In this document: piece after piece, positions 20,573-30,391 of the stretch
Layout: the number at the start of each line of letters is the position of its first letter
Position numbering within the stretch: the first letter of the stretch is position 1
Assembly: GCA_947588995.1 (NCBI GenBank)
Contig: CANPZI010000007.1
Span: 62,001 to 126,000, forward strand
Direction: 5' to 3'
DNA from: an uncultured Lachnospiraceae bacterium
Lineage (GTDB): Bacteria > Bacillota > Clostridia > Lachnospirales > Lachnospiraceae
DNA: 64,000 nt
Made by a program: the position numbers and the translations under genes
Notes under the pieces: generated by a model
Database searches by the model: none
Seen by the model: the letters and a program-made list of their open reading frames with translations, nothing else
What the model was told of the DNA's origin: nothing

Positions 20573-20661
20573 ATTTGCATTTCTTCAAAATTATAATATT
20601 GTATTTTGTGCAATTCTTCAAGATTTATTTATCTCATTTCATGCATTTCTTCAAAATTTTG
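20573..20661 (-). promoter_or_regulatory. Promoter region with three iterons TTGAAGAAATGCA upstream of the DUF4143 ATPase
   Basis: Minus strand: TTGAAGAAATGCA, TTGAAGAATTGCA, TTGAAGAAATGCA, about 32 bp apart; the middle copy supplies TTGAAG-17-TATTAT. Confidence 0.5.
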
Positions 20662-20666
20662 TTTGC

Positions 20667-22964
20667 TTATCTGCAGTACTCCTCCACCTGCACCCTGTCA
20701 TTCTTCACGCGCACCGTCACCGCGCCGCTCTCCTGCGTGCCCAGAACCCGGCAGCCGGCCTCCCTCAATCTCTGAAGCAGTTCTTCGTGAGGATGTCCGT
20801 AGTGGTTGTTGTGTCCCGATGAGATCAGGGCAAGTTTCGGGCTGACCGCCCGCAGGAAAGCTTCGCTCGTGGACCCGGACGAGCCGTGATGCGCCACCTT
20901 GAGCAGTTCTATGTTATGTAAACCCATAGCCTGTATTTCCTGTATCCGCGCGGTCACTTCTTTCTCTCCGGCCCCCTCCAGATCCCCCGTAAACAGCGCG
21001 TCAAACTCCCCGTAAGTCAGATGCAGCACGGCAGAGTAGGCGTTCGGCTCCGTCTCTTCGGAATCTTTCTGCGGGTGCAGACAAGTTAACATAATGTCTC
21101 CGCACCGCAGCGCGTCGCCGACACTCAGATACCGCACGGCAGCACCCGCCGCCTCGGCCAGACGTTCCAGTTCATGATAGGCCTCATTCCGTCCCGCCTC
21201 TCCCACATCGGGCAGACAGAGCGTCCCCACGCTGATGCCGCTTTCCCCTCTCTCTTCCAACAGGTCGGCGACACCGTTTATATGGTCGCTGTCGGGATGG
21301 GTGACGACGAGGGCATCCAGATACGCCGCTCCCTCATGTTTCAGATAAGGCATGATCTGATAACGCCAGACGTCGCTCTTATCCGAACTGCCGCCGTCGA
21401 TCAGCATGTGTACGCCGCTCTCTTCAGCCAGATAAATACAGTCTCCCTGTCCCACGTCCACCATCGTGATCTGCAGGCCCCGCGGCAGCCTGATCGTCAG
21501 CGCGAGCATCGCGCACAGCACCCCCTGCCAGAACAGCAGTCTCGGAAGCCTGCGATTCCACAGCGCCAGTCCGACCAGGACAGCGGAAAAAAGTACCGCC
21601 TGCCATAGCTTCGGACAGCCCGTGATCCAGCTGCTGTCCGGCAGCCTCAGACAGAAATCGCAGCATTTCTCATAGAACAGCAGGAGAAGATGCACCGGAC
21701 AGGCAGCCACCGGGCCGAGCGGCAGATACAGCGCGGCCGCCGCCAGCGTGACCAGCCCGCCCATGAGCACGAAAGTCATGCAGGGAATCACCAGCAGATT
21801 CAGCAGGACGGAGTAGGGCGGGAACTCATAGTAGAAGCACAGGTACACCGGCAGCGTAGAGAGGGAGACCGCCAGCCCCGACACAAACGCCCGCTCCGCC
21901 CTGCCTCTCCCGAAGCGGTTGTCCTGCGCTGCCGGCAGGAAAATCCCGATGCCGCATATCGCCCCGAAAGAGAAGAGAAACCCGCTGTGCTGCAGGTACA
22001 GAGGCTGCTGCACGAGAACGGCAAGCGCCGCCGCAGTCACGGCTGTCAGCAGATCGTAGGTCCTCCCGATCAGCTCCGCACACAGGCGGATGCCGAACAT
22101 GATATAGGCGCGCAGCATGGAGACGCCCATGCCCGTCATCGTCCCGTAACAGTACATCAGCCCGATTGTCGCCGTGATGTAAACCGCTTTCGGCAGGCGC
22201 AGCTTTTTCAGCAGACGATAGACCAACATCCCCAGCACGGACAGGTGCAGGCCGCTGATCGCCAGGATATGGCTGATGCCGTTCTGCCTGTACAGTTCTT
22301 TCAGACCGGCGTCCAGCGTCCCTTTCTCACCCAGCAGCATCGCTTTCACCACGGAAGCGTCCCTCTGCGTAAAACTCGCGTCCGCGAGCAGAGACAGATA
22401 CTCTCTGAGGCGGTACATGGCGTCCCGAAAAACATCATACCCGACGCTCTCGTACACGATGCGGCAGTCCATGATCCGCCCCTGCTGCCCCATCATACGA
22501 TAATAATCCGCCGCGTCAAACTCGCCCGGGTTGGTGGCGTGCAGGAAAGCCCGGAAGTTTCCCTCTACCGTCACCAGGCTTCCCATGCGGGGCACGCTCT
22601 TTTGCTCCGTATAACACAGAACGCCAGTCACCCCGCCGGCATCGGCCCACCGAAACTCTTTTCTTTTTTCTTTCCAGAACTGTTTTTGTCTGTATGGTGA
22701 GATCTTCTCGGAATCCGATAAGAATTTCTCCAGAACAGGAATTTGACTTTTCTCAAGAATCGCTGTGTCAGAAAGCGTCAGCACAATCTGCGCGCCGCCC
22801 TCAGACTGCCTGCGTTCGATCTGTTCCACAAACCCGACGGCCGTCACATGCTCCCGATCCAGGTTGGCCGCGGTCGGCGCCCCTCGGGCGGACAGGCAGA
22901 GAACCAACGCCACCGCCGCCGCATAGACCAGGCCGGCCGCGCATAATGGTCTTCGTATTTTCAT
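20667..22964 (-). CDS. comEC: DNA internalization competence protein ComEC/Rec2
   Basis: Competence-domain motif NGISHILAISGLHLSVLGMLVYRLLKKL; metallo-beta-lactamase part MVDVGQGDCIYL, VVTHPDSDHING, KVAHHGSSGSTSE. Confidence 0.95.
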   Translation of the reverse strand: MKIRRPLCAAGLVYAAAVALVLCLSARGAPTAANLDREHVTAVGFVEQIERRQSEGGAQIVLTLSDTAILEKSQIPVLEKFLSDSEKISPYRQKQFWKEKRKEFRWADAGGVTGVLCYTEQKSVPRMGSLVTVEGNFRAFLHATNPGEFDAADYYRMMGQQGRIMDCRIVYESVGYDVFRDAMYRLREYLSLLADASFTQRDASVVKAMLLGEKGTLDAGLKELYRQNGISHILAISGLHLSVLGMLVYRLLKKLRLPKAVYITATIGLMYCYGTMTGMGVSMLRAYIMFGIRLCAELIGRTYDLLTAVTAAALAVLVQQPLYLQHSGFLFSFGAICGIGIFLPAAQDNRFGRGRAERAFVSGLAVSLSTLPVYLCFYYEFPPYSVLLNLLVIPCMTFVLMGGLVTLAAAALYLPLGPVAACPVHLLLLFYEKCCDFCLRLPDSSWITGCPKLWQAVLFSAVLVGLALWNRRLPRLLFWQGVLCAMLALTIRLPRGLQITMVDVGQGDCIYLAEESGVHMLIDGGSSDKSDVWRYQIMPYLKHEGAAYLDALVVTHPDSDHINGVADLLEERGESGISVGTLCLPDVGEAGRNEAYHELERLAEAAGAAVRYLSVGDALRCGDIMLTCLHPQKDSEETEPNAYSAVLHLTYGEFDALFTGDLEGAGEKEVTARIQEIQAMGLHNIELLKVAHHGSSGSTSEAFLRAVSPKLALISSGHNNHYGHPHEELLQRLREAGCRVLGTQESGAVTVRVKNDRVQVEEYCR

Positions 22965-23009
22965 ATATCCTCTCATTCCGGAGCATCCGCCCTCAGAAAA
23001 CAGACGCCC

Positions 23010-23936
23010 CTACTGTGTGACGAGCAGATCCAGATTCCGCTCATAGACATCGCTGAAATTGAATTTCTCGCGGTAGGAGATATTCGTCTCGCCGCCGATG
23101 GAGATCTGTACCCTGTTGACATTGGAGAGTTCCACCAGCGAATTGACAATGGAGTAGATCGTCGCCTCCGCGCTTACATTGTATGGCTGGCTCATAAAAG
23201 CTTCATCTAGGTTTACATAACAAGTTCCGTCCCGAACCGTCACGCCGATGATTTTGGTCTGCGGATTGATCGTCGGATAAGCGCCCGCCGCCTCCGGCCC
23301 GGCAATCAGTTTTTCCACCACCAGTTTTTCCAGAGAAATATTGCTGCTGTACACCACGTTCCTGCGGTTTTCCTCCACCAGCCCCGCACCGGACGCGTCG
23401 GCGAAATACAGCTTGAGATTCACTTTCTCATAGGCGTTGATCTCGTTGCCCGCATTGTCGATAAACATATCAGACGACATCGTTCCGATGGCGGCACCGC
23501 TACTGTCGGTCAGCAGCTCTCCCTGCACCGTAAAGATTACATAGGTGATGCCGGGAATCTGGGTCAGTGTCCTGACAATCGCCGCCCTCACGAGCACTTC
23601 TTTGACAGTGTCCATCTCTCTGTAATATCCGTCAAAGTCCAGAGTCAGCGTCCCGTTGTCCAGCGTGTAGCCGAGGAGGCTGAAACCGCCCGCCAGGGGC
23701 GCCTTGTACTCAAACTTGGCGGGGACCTGCGCCAGCTGCCCCAAAAGCTCTGTAAGGAGCGCCTCCGTATCCTGCGTCCCACTGACATATTCCGCCGTGA
23801 GCGTCTTCGTCTCCTCATTGTTTACATAATATATCTGATAACGATTCCCGTCTTCGGGCTGCGCCTGCCCGGCGCACGCTGCGCACAGTATCGCCGCCAA
23901 CAGACAGCCGGCCCACATCCATACCTTTTTTTTCAT
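23010..23936 (-). CDS. GerMN-domain lipoprotein
   Basis: Lipobox LCAACAG; two GerMN-like repeats ending CYVNLDEAFMSQ and VNRVQISIGGE. Confidence 0.85.
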   Translation of the reverse strand: MKKKVWMWAGCLLAAILCAACAGQAQPEDGNRYQIYYVNNEETKTLTAEYVSGTQDTEALLTELLGQLAQVPAKFEYKAPLAGGFSLLGYTLDNGTLTLDFDGYYREMDTVKEVLVRAAIVRTLTQIPGITYVIFTVQGELLTDSSGAAIGTMSSDMFIDNAGNEINAYEKVNLKLYFADASGAGLVEENRRNVVYSSNISLEKLVVEKLIAGPEAAGAYPTINPQTKIIGVTVRDGTCYVNLDEAFMSQPYNVSAEATIYSIVNSLVELSNVNRVQISIGGETNISYREKFNFSDVYERNLDLLVTQ

Positions 23937-23964
23937 AAGCTCTCTTCTCTCCGGGAGGCGGCAG

Positions 23965-25455
23965 CTATGCCGGAATATAGGAAAGCGGTATCTTCACCGT
24001 GAAAGTCGTGCCCTCGTCTACCTTGCTCTCCACTTTGACAGAACCTCTGTGCATCAGGATCGCGCTCTTAGCGATCGAGAGTCCCAGGCCCGTCCCGCCG
24101 ATCTCGCGGGAACGCGACTTGTCCACGCGGTAGAACCGCTCATAGATCTGGTCGAGGGAATCTTCCGGAATGCCGATACCCGAATCCGCCACCACCACGG
24201 TAAAGAACTGGTGGTCCGCGTCCAGCGTCACTTTGACCCAGCCGTGCTCCCTGTTATATTTGATGGCATTCTCTATCAGGTTGGAGATGACGAGGGTAAT
24301 CTTCACCTCATCCACCGCCGCCGTCACCGGACGCAGGCTCTCATACACCAGCTCCACATCCCGCTTCTGCGCGATAGGCCGCAGCCTGCGCATGATCAGC
24401 TCCACCAGCACGTTGATGTCGACCTCCGCGATATTTAAGTCCGCCGCGGTCCGATCCATCTTGACCAGGGACAGCAGATCGCTGATAATCTTATCCTCCC
24501 GCTCGATCTCCCCCGCGATATCAGACATAAAATCCTGATACACCTCAATTGGCACGTCGTTCTGCGCAAGCAGGGAGTCCGCCAGCACTTTCATGGAGGT
24601 GATCGGCGTTTTCAGTTCGTGGGAAACGTTGGAGACAAACTCCTGCCGGGAATCGTCCAGCACTTTCATCCTGCCCAGCACTCTGTTGAAAGCGTCCCCG
24701 ATATGTTCCGTCTCGATACAGTCTCTCACCGAGATCGGATCGTCAGTATAGCCCTCCTGCGCCTTGTCGAGCGCCGCGGTAATTTTTTCAAACGGATGGA
24801 TCAGCATCTTCGCCGCGAGGACGGAAGCTACCAGAATCGCAAGCATGACGATCACTTCAATGATCAGCGCCTGTCTGTTCAGGGTGTCCATCGTGGCCAT
24901 GATACTGTCCGTGGAAGCGCTGACCAGCATGACGCCCCGCACGATCTCCCTTTTTTCAGGCTCGGCGTTCCCGCTGAACGTGACCGTCTCGGTGATGGGG
25001 ATCGTCATCTCAATATAACCGTTGTCACGGTCGTACTTGCTGTCGCTCTCCCCCTTGATGCAGCGCACCACTTCCTCGGAGATGATCGTCTTGTTCTCGC
25101 TGATGCCGTAGGTATCCTTGACAATGCGCAGATCACTGTTGATGACCATGACCCGTCCGTCATAGAGACCGGAAAGCTGGCTCAGCTCCGCATTGATCAC
25201 CTCCGACGAGGTGTCCTGCATATAGTGATAAGTGAGCAGATGATTGGCCAGAATCCGCAGCTGCGCGGTAATATCGGATGTCCTGATATTGACCGCGCGC
25301 CGCTCGTAACTCTGCAGAATCGCATAACGCATACTGACACAGGGAATCAGTCCGACGATCAGAAGAATCAGAAAAATTCTCGTCTTAAGACTTCTCAGAC
25401 ATATGATTTTGCGCAATTTATCTCCAAGCACTTTAAGCAAAGTAATAACCCACAC
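23965..25455 (-). CDS. Two-component sensor histidine kinase (HAMP, HisKA, HATPase)
   Basis: FVSNVSHELKTPITSMKVLADSLL; GGTGLGLSIAKSAILMHRG; start uncertain (GTG at 25455 or TTG/GTG further in), overlapping the response-regulator gene. Confidence 0.9.
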   Translation of the reverse strand: MWVITLLKVLGDKLRKIICLRSLKTRIFLILLIVGLIPCVSMRYAILQSYERRAVNIRTSDITAQLRILANHLLTYHYMQDTSSEVINAELSQLSGLYDGRVMVINSDLRIVKDTYGISENKTIISEEVVRCIKGESDSKYDRDNGYIEMTIPITETVTFSGNAEPEKREIVRGVMLVSASTDSIMATMDTLNRQALIIEVIVMLAILVASVLAAKMLIHPFEKITAALDKAQEGYTDDPISVRDCIETEHIGDAFNRVLGRMKVLDDSRQEFVSNVSHELKTPITSMKVLADSLLAQNDVPIEVYQDFMSDIAGEIEREDKIISDLLSLVKMDRTAADLNIAEVDINVLVELIMRRLRPIAQKRDVELVYESLRPVTAAVDEVKITLVISNLIENAIKYNREHGWVKVTLDADHQFFTVVVADSGIGIPEDSLDQIYERFYRVDKSRSREIGGTGLGLSIAKSAILMHRGSVKVESKVDEGTTFTVKIPLSYIPA

Positions 25456-26119
25456 CCCATTTAGTCCGCACATAGACCGGCTCGCCGGGAACGCTCTCAA
25501 TCTTCTCACGCAGTCTCCTGATATGTACGTCCACGGTCCTGACATCGCCCGGATAGTCGCTGCCCCAGATCATCTGCAGCAGTTTCTCCCTGCTGTAGAC
25601 CTTGCCCGGATTCTTCATCAGAAGTTCCAGCACTTCAAATTCCTTGGCGGTCAGGTTGATCTCCCTGCCGTCGATGGAGACTCTTCTGCCGTCGCAGTCC
25701 AGGCGCATACCGCCTTTCTCCAGCATCCGCCCGCGCTCTTTCTCTTCCCTGCCGCGGCCGGTTCTTCTGATGATCGCCTTGATGCGCGCCTTGACTTCCA
25801 GAATATTAAACGGTTTCGTGATATAGTCGTCCGCGCCGTAATCCAGTCCGAGGATCTTGTCCATATCGTCGCCTTTTGCGGTCAGCATCACAATCGGGAC
25901 GGCGGAGAACTCACGGATCTGCTGGCACACTTCAAACCCCGTCATCTTCGGCAGCATCACATCGAGCAGAACCATATCGTAGCGGTTCTGCTTCGCCAGT
26001 GCCAGCGCTTCTTCGCCGTCGTAGGCGCAGTCCACCTCCATACCGTCCTGTTCCAGGCTGAAGCGGATGCCTTTTACGATCGCTTTCTCGTCGTCAACTA
26101 CCAAGATCCTCTGTCCCAT
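25433..26119 (-). CDS. OmpR/PhoB-family response regulator
   Basis: ILVVDDEKAIVKGIRFSLEQDG, VLLDVMLPKMTGFEVC, winged-helix WGSDYPGDVRTVDVHIRRLREKIE. Confidence 0.95.
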   Translation of the reverse strand: MGQRILVVDDEKAIVKGIRFSLEQDGMEVDCAYDGEEALALAKQNRYDMVLLDVMLPKMTGFEVCQQIREFSAVPIVMLTAKGDDMDKILGLDYGADDYITKPFNILEVKARIKAIIRRTGRGREEKERGRMLEKGGMRLDCDGRRVSIDGREINLTAKEFEVLELLMKNPGKVYSREKLLQMIWGSDYPGDVRTVDVHIRRLREKIESVPGEPVYVRTKWGVGYYFA

Positions 26120-26167
26120 ATCCCTGCCCCTGTCTTCTATCTTCTCTGATTCTCTGCATCACTTCTC

Positions 26168-26902
26168 CTAATGCCCGGATACCGTGATGAATTCCCTGAT
26201 CTTCGCGTAAGTTCCTTCCTTGATGCCGCTCACGTTCATGATTTCCTCTGCAGAGCGAAAAGCGCCGTTCTCCTGCCTGTACGCCACAATCGCCGCCGCG
26301 CGCGTCTCACCGATGCCGGGAATACTGCACAGCTCAGCCGCGGACGCCGTGTTGATATCGATCCTGCCGTCCGCCGCGGACGCAGACGTTCCGCTGCCCG
26401 CTGTGTCCGCATTCTCCGCTCCCTGCGGCGTCTCCACGCCCGCTATGCCGGCCGCCGCCACATCCTCCGTCTGTGCCGCCAGCTCCGCCGTCTGCTCCAG
26501 CGTGGGAATGATCAGTTTCGCGCCGTCCGAAAGCTTCTGCGCTTGGTTTACATAACTTTGATCCGCATCCGCCGAAAATCCGCCCGATGCCTGCACCGCT
26601 TCATAGACCCTGCTGCCTGCCGGAAGCTCATAGACGCCCGGTGTCTGCACCGCCCCGCAGACATGCACCCAGATCGTCTGCGCTTCTCCGGCGTTCTCCG
26701 CATCCGCCGCAATCTCCCTCTCGCCCGTCTCCTCATCGACGGGCACAGAGACTTCGTTCGCCGCCAGAGCGTCCCCGCCGTCCTGACAGGAATCCGCCGC
26801 GGCGATATTCTCCATCTCCACGAGCTGCTCCCTGCGGGTACAGCCGCACAGCGTCAGACAGATCAGCCATAATACCATATTGATTTTTCTTTTTCCGTAC
26901 AT
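26168..26902 (-). CDS. comEA: ComEA-like protein (SLBB plus helix-hairpin-helix)
   Basis: Lipobox-like LTLCGCT; SLBB VHVCGAVQTPGVYELPAGSRVYEAVQASGG; HhH GRIDINTASAAELCSIPGIGETRAAAIVAYRQ. Confidence 0.9.
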   Translation of the reverse strand: MYGKRKINMVLWLICLTLCGCTRREQLVEMENIAAADSCQDGGDALAANEVSVPVDEETGEREIAADAENAGEAQTIWVHVCGAVQTPGVYELPAGSRVYEAVQASGGFSADADQSYVNQAQKLSDGAKLIIPTLEQTAELAAQTEDVAAAGIAGVETPQGAENADTAGSGTSASAADGRIDINTASAAELCSIPGIGETRAAAIVAYRQENGAFRSAEEIMNVSGIKEGTYAKIREFITVSGH

Positions 26903-27036
26903 AGTTTCCTCTCCGAACCCCGCAGGCCTTCAAGGAAGTTCCCGCCATGCACCGTATTTTTATTGTAGTGGAAAAAAGAGGCCGTGTCTACTTAATTTTT
27001 CTTAAGAAGCAACGAAATTGTCCGCAGGCCTGCGCT

Positions 27037-27468
27037 TCAGTTCCACTTAAAAATCACGATTCCCGCGATCGCAACGCCCATACCGACAATCCTGCGCAGC
27101 TCAAGCGGCTGCTTCTCCACGCCAAACATACCGGCCAGCTCGATCAGATAGGCGACAATGAGCTGAGAGATCACAATGATCATGACGGCTCTCGCGGGCC
27201 CCAGCATCTCCATGCTCTTGATAACCGTGTAGGTGATAAAGGCGCCGATCGCGCCGCCGAGAAGCATATATTTCGGCTCCACCCTCCACAGCGTCCCGAA
27301 AGACGCGCGGTCCGTCACCAGCCATGCCGCCAGACAGACAAGCAGCGCGCTGAACTGCACAAAAGCACTGGCCACCCAGACGCCGGAAGTCTTCGTCACC
27401 TGTGTATTAAACACCCCCTGCACGCTCATAAGCGCGCCCGACAACAGCGCAACGACAAATCCAAACAT
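27037..27468 (-). CDS. DMT-type (DUF606/YdcZ-like) transporter
   Basis: Small TM protein MFGFVVALLSGALMSVQGVFNTQV...; ATG at 27468 after AGGGG. Confidence 0.8.
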   Translation of the reverse strand: MFGFVVALLSGALMSVQGVFNTQVTKTSGVWVASAFVQFSALLVCLAAWLVTDRASFGTLWRVEPKYMLLGGAIGAFITYTVIKSMEMLGPARAVMIIVISQLIVAYLIELAGMFGVEKQPLELRRIVGMGVAIAGIVIFKWN

Positions 27469-27524
27469 ACCGTAACCCCTTTCCGTGTATGAGCCGCCCG
27501 CGATGCGGACGCCCCATACAAAAC

Positions 27525-27555
27525 ATAAGACAAGGCATCCCCTGCCTTGTCTTAT
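27525..27555. terminator. Intrinsic terminator downstream of the solute-binding protein gene
   Basis: Perfect 13-bp inverted repeat ATAAGACAAGGCA-TCCCC-TGCCTTGTCTTAT, T-rich on the minus strand. Confidence 0.8.
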
Positions 27556-27600
27556 CATATCCTTTCCGTGCGTAAAATATGCGCTGCGGCATCTGTCTCC

Positions 27601-29160
27601 TTATTCCTCCTGCGCCGCATCTTCCACCGCCTCCGCGGTATCTTCGTCCACGTACTCACCCTCGTCCGTCTCCTCGACCTCCTCCGGCACGTCGAGATAC
27701 TCCTCCTCATACGCCTCACCGGTCACCTGGCCCATGATCTTCTCGGACAGGGCTTTTAAGTCGCTGTTGGCGTCCTCACCGTCCCAGATCTTGGCGAACG
27801 CGATTTCCAGTTCCACCCAGAAGTTGCTCGTCTCAATCATCTTCGGCATGGGGATCGAGCACATGTACTCCTGCCGGAAAGCCTCCTTGTTCGGATCGCT
27901 GTAGGTGTCCCCGCTGTCACAGACAGGCAGTTTGCCGGTTCTGTCGTACAGCGTATCCGTAGCCTGTTCTGTCAGGTAGGCGCAGAAATCGTTGGCCATG
28001 TCTTTTTTGGCGCTGTAGCCGTTCACCACCACACACTGCGTCACGGAGAGCGAGGCGCTGTGCAGATCTTCGCTCACATCCGGCATCATGGAGATGCCGT
28101 ACTCATAGGAGAAAGTTCCCTCTGCCCGGGCCGCCTCGATCTTGGAGAGCGCATCCGTGGTCGCCACCGTATAGAGGATCTTGCCGTCCATAAAATCCTG
28201 CAGGACACCGTCGTAGCTGATCTCCTTGGTGTCGATGGAGAAGAACTGATTCAGGTTCTGATACACCCGCAGACACCGAATCGCATCCTCTGTGTAGATG
28301 TGGATCGAGTCCGCCCGGTCGCCGTCCGCGCCGCCCACATCGATCGAATCTCCGACGAAAAAGTAGGTGTAGAAAATATCGGAAACATCCCACTTGAAGA
28401 TCGCCTCCACCTGCTCCGGCGCGTCGTACATGTCCGCAAAAGACAGGATATCGTCGATCGTCTCGGGGAGCGCCTGTGCTGCCCGCTCCTCCACTTCCTC
28501 CTCAGAGACGCCCTGCTCCGCCTGCGTCTCCTCTGCCGCGGCCGTCTCCTCCGTGCCCTCCTCGGGCTCGGCGCCGCCATCTAACTGAGCCTGCGCCTCC
28601 TCGCCCTCGACGGCGTCGCGCTCCGCCTCCAGCTGCGCTCTCGCCCAGTCTTTCAGATAAGTCTCATTGTACAGAAAACAACTCGTCTCGAAGTAAAAAG
28701 GATAGGCGATCTGCTTGTCATGGTAGGTGACGGCCCGTATCGCCGTCTCCGGAAAAGTTTCCGCCAGAGGCATATCCGCCGCCGGGCGGACCTCGGAAGC
28801 CAGTCCCGCCAGATAGGCTTTTTCCAGCGAATCATTGCTGACAATGTACATATCCGGCACCTCGTCCGTGTGCAGGGAGGCCTGGTTGATCGTTTCCAGA
28901 TACTCCCGCCCCGGCGTATAGACCGGTATGACGCGCACCTCATCCTGACAGTCGTTGTAAGAGACTGCCACACTGTTCAGATAGTCTGTCAGCGCCTCGT
29001 CCGCATACCACAAGTACAGAGTTTCCCTATGTCCGAAGAGCGAGTCGTCCTCCGCCGCACTCTCCTCGTTATGCCGCATCGTAATGCCAAGTCTGCCGAC
29101 CCCATAGACCGCGCCCAGGCAGAGCGCGATCACCAGGATCGTGATCAATCTTTTTCTCAT
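27601..29160 (-). CDS. Extracellular solute-binding protein with acidic low-complexity insert and tail
   Basis: Membrane-anchor N-terminus, SBP-type regions (KKDMANDFCAYLTEQATDTLYDRTGKLPV); Glu/Ala-rich insert and Glu/Asp-rich C-terminus. Confidence 0.8.
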   Translation of the reverse strand: MRKRLITILVIALCLGAVYGVGRLGITMRHNEESAAEDDSLFGHRETLYLWYADEALTDYLNSVAVSYNDCQDEVRVIPVYTPGREYLETINQASLHTDEVPDMYIVSNDSLEKAYLAGLASEVRPAADMPLAETFPETAIRAVTYHDKQIAYPFYFETSCFLYNETYLKDWARAQLEAERDAVEGEEAQAQLDGGAEPEEGTEETAAAEETQAEQGVSEEEVEERAAQALPETIDDILSFADMYDAPEQVEAIFKWDVSDIFYTYFFVGDSIDVGGADGDRADSIHIYTEDAIRCLRVYQNLNQFFSIDTKEISYDGVLQDFMDGKILYTVATTDALSKIEAARAEGTFSYEYGISMMPDVSEDLHSASLSVTQCVVVNGYSAKKDMANDFCAYLTEQATDTLYDRTGKLPVCDSGDTYSDPNKEAFRQEYMCSIPMPKMIETSNFWVELEIAFAKIWDGEDANSDLKALSEKIMGQVTGEAYEEEYLDVPEEVEETDEGEYVDEDTAEAVEDAAQEE

Positions 29161-29179
29161 ATCGTCCGTTTTGTACCCT

Positions 29180-30391
29180 CTAACAACCGCCGCACACTTC
29201 CCGTATACTCTCCGTGAGAATCGCGGCCATGTCGTCCACGTTCTGCCTGTCGATGATCAACGGCGGCACGAATCTGATAATGTCCGTCCCCGCATTGATC
29301 AGGACAAGCCCCTTGTCCATCGCCCTCGTGATGATATCGCCGACCGGCCTGTCGAACACAAGTCCCTGCATGAGCCCGACGCCGCGCCGCGCCCTGACGC
29401 AGGCAAACTGCTCCGCGACGCTGTCAAGACGGCTCTCCAGATACGCCCCGACCTCTCTCACATGAGCGGTAATCTCCATCTTTTCATACAGTTCCAGCAC
29501 TTTGCAGACCGCGGCGCAGGCCAGCGGATTGCCACCGTAGGTGGTGCCGTGATCGCCCGCCTTTAACGAGTTCTGCCCCACTCTCTCCGTCATCAGGAAT
29601 GCGCCCACCGGCACGCCGCATCCCAGCGCTTTCGCCGTCGTCATCACATCCGGCTTCACACCGAATCGCTGCCAGGCAAACATCTCTCCGGTGCGCCCCA
29701 TGCCGCACTGAATCTCGTCCAGAATCAGGAGAATGTCACGCTCGTCGCAGAGCGCGCGCACCCTGTGCATAAACTCCTCCGTCGCCGGCCATATGCCTCC
29801 CTCGCCCTGCACCGTCTCGAAGAGGATGGCGCAGGTGCGGTCCGTCGTCTGCCGCAGCACGCTGTCGAAATCGTTCAGATCGGCAAACCTGATATTGCCG
29901 ATCATGGGCTCAAAAGCCTCTCTGTAATGCGGATTGCCCGTCACCGACAGCGCCCCCATCGTCCTGCCGTGAAAAGAATGGTTCATGGCAATGATCTCGT
30001 GGTCCGTCCTGCCGTCTTTCAGATAGGCGTATTTTCTGGCCGTCTTGACGGCGCCCTCCACCGCCTCCGCGCCGCTGTTGGTAAAAAACACCCTGTCCAT
30101 GCCGGAGACGGCTTTCAGCTTCTTCGCCGCCTCAATCGCCGGCACATTATAGTAGTAATTGGAGGTGTGGATGATCCTGTCGATCTGATTTTTCAGCGCG
30201 TCATTGTACTCCTGATTATGATACCCCAAAGCGAACACCGCGATACCCGCCACGAAATCCAGGTACTTCTTTCCGTCCATGTCATAGAGATACACGCCGT
30301 CGCCTCTCTCAAAGACCACCTGATAGCGATTGTAGGTGTGTAACAGCGCCTGCTCCGCCTCGTCGATATAATTCCGCATTGTCTGACTCAT
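29180..30391 (-). CDS. argD: Acetylornithine aminotransferase
   Basis: Class III aminotransferase: [54 protein letters not shown] overlap with argB. Confidence 0.93.
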   Translation of the reverse strand: MSQTMRNYIDEAEQALLHTYNRYQVVFERGDGVYLYDMDGKKYLDFVAGIAVFALGYHNQEYNDALKNQIDRIIHTSNYYYNVPAIEAAKKLKAVSGMDRVFFTNSGAEAVEGAVKTARKYAYLKDGRTDHEIIAMNHSFHGRTMGALSVTGNPHYREAFEPMIGNIRFADLNDFDSVLRQTTDRTCAILFETVQGEGGIWPATEEFMHRVRALCDERDILLILDEIQCGMGRTGEMFAWQRFGVKPDVMTTAKALGCGVPVGAFLMTERVGQNSLKAGDHGTTYGGNPLACAAVCKVLELYEKMEITAHVREVGAYLESRLDSVAEQFACVRARRGVGLMQGLVFDRPVGDIITRAMDKGLVLINAGTDIIRFVPPLIIDRQNVDDMAAILTESIREVCGGC

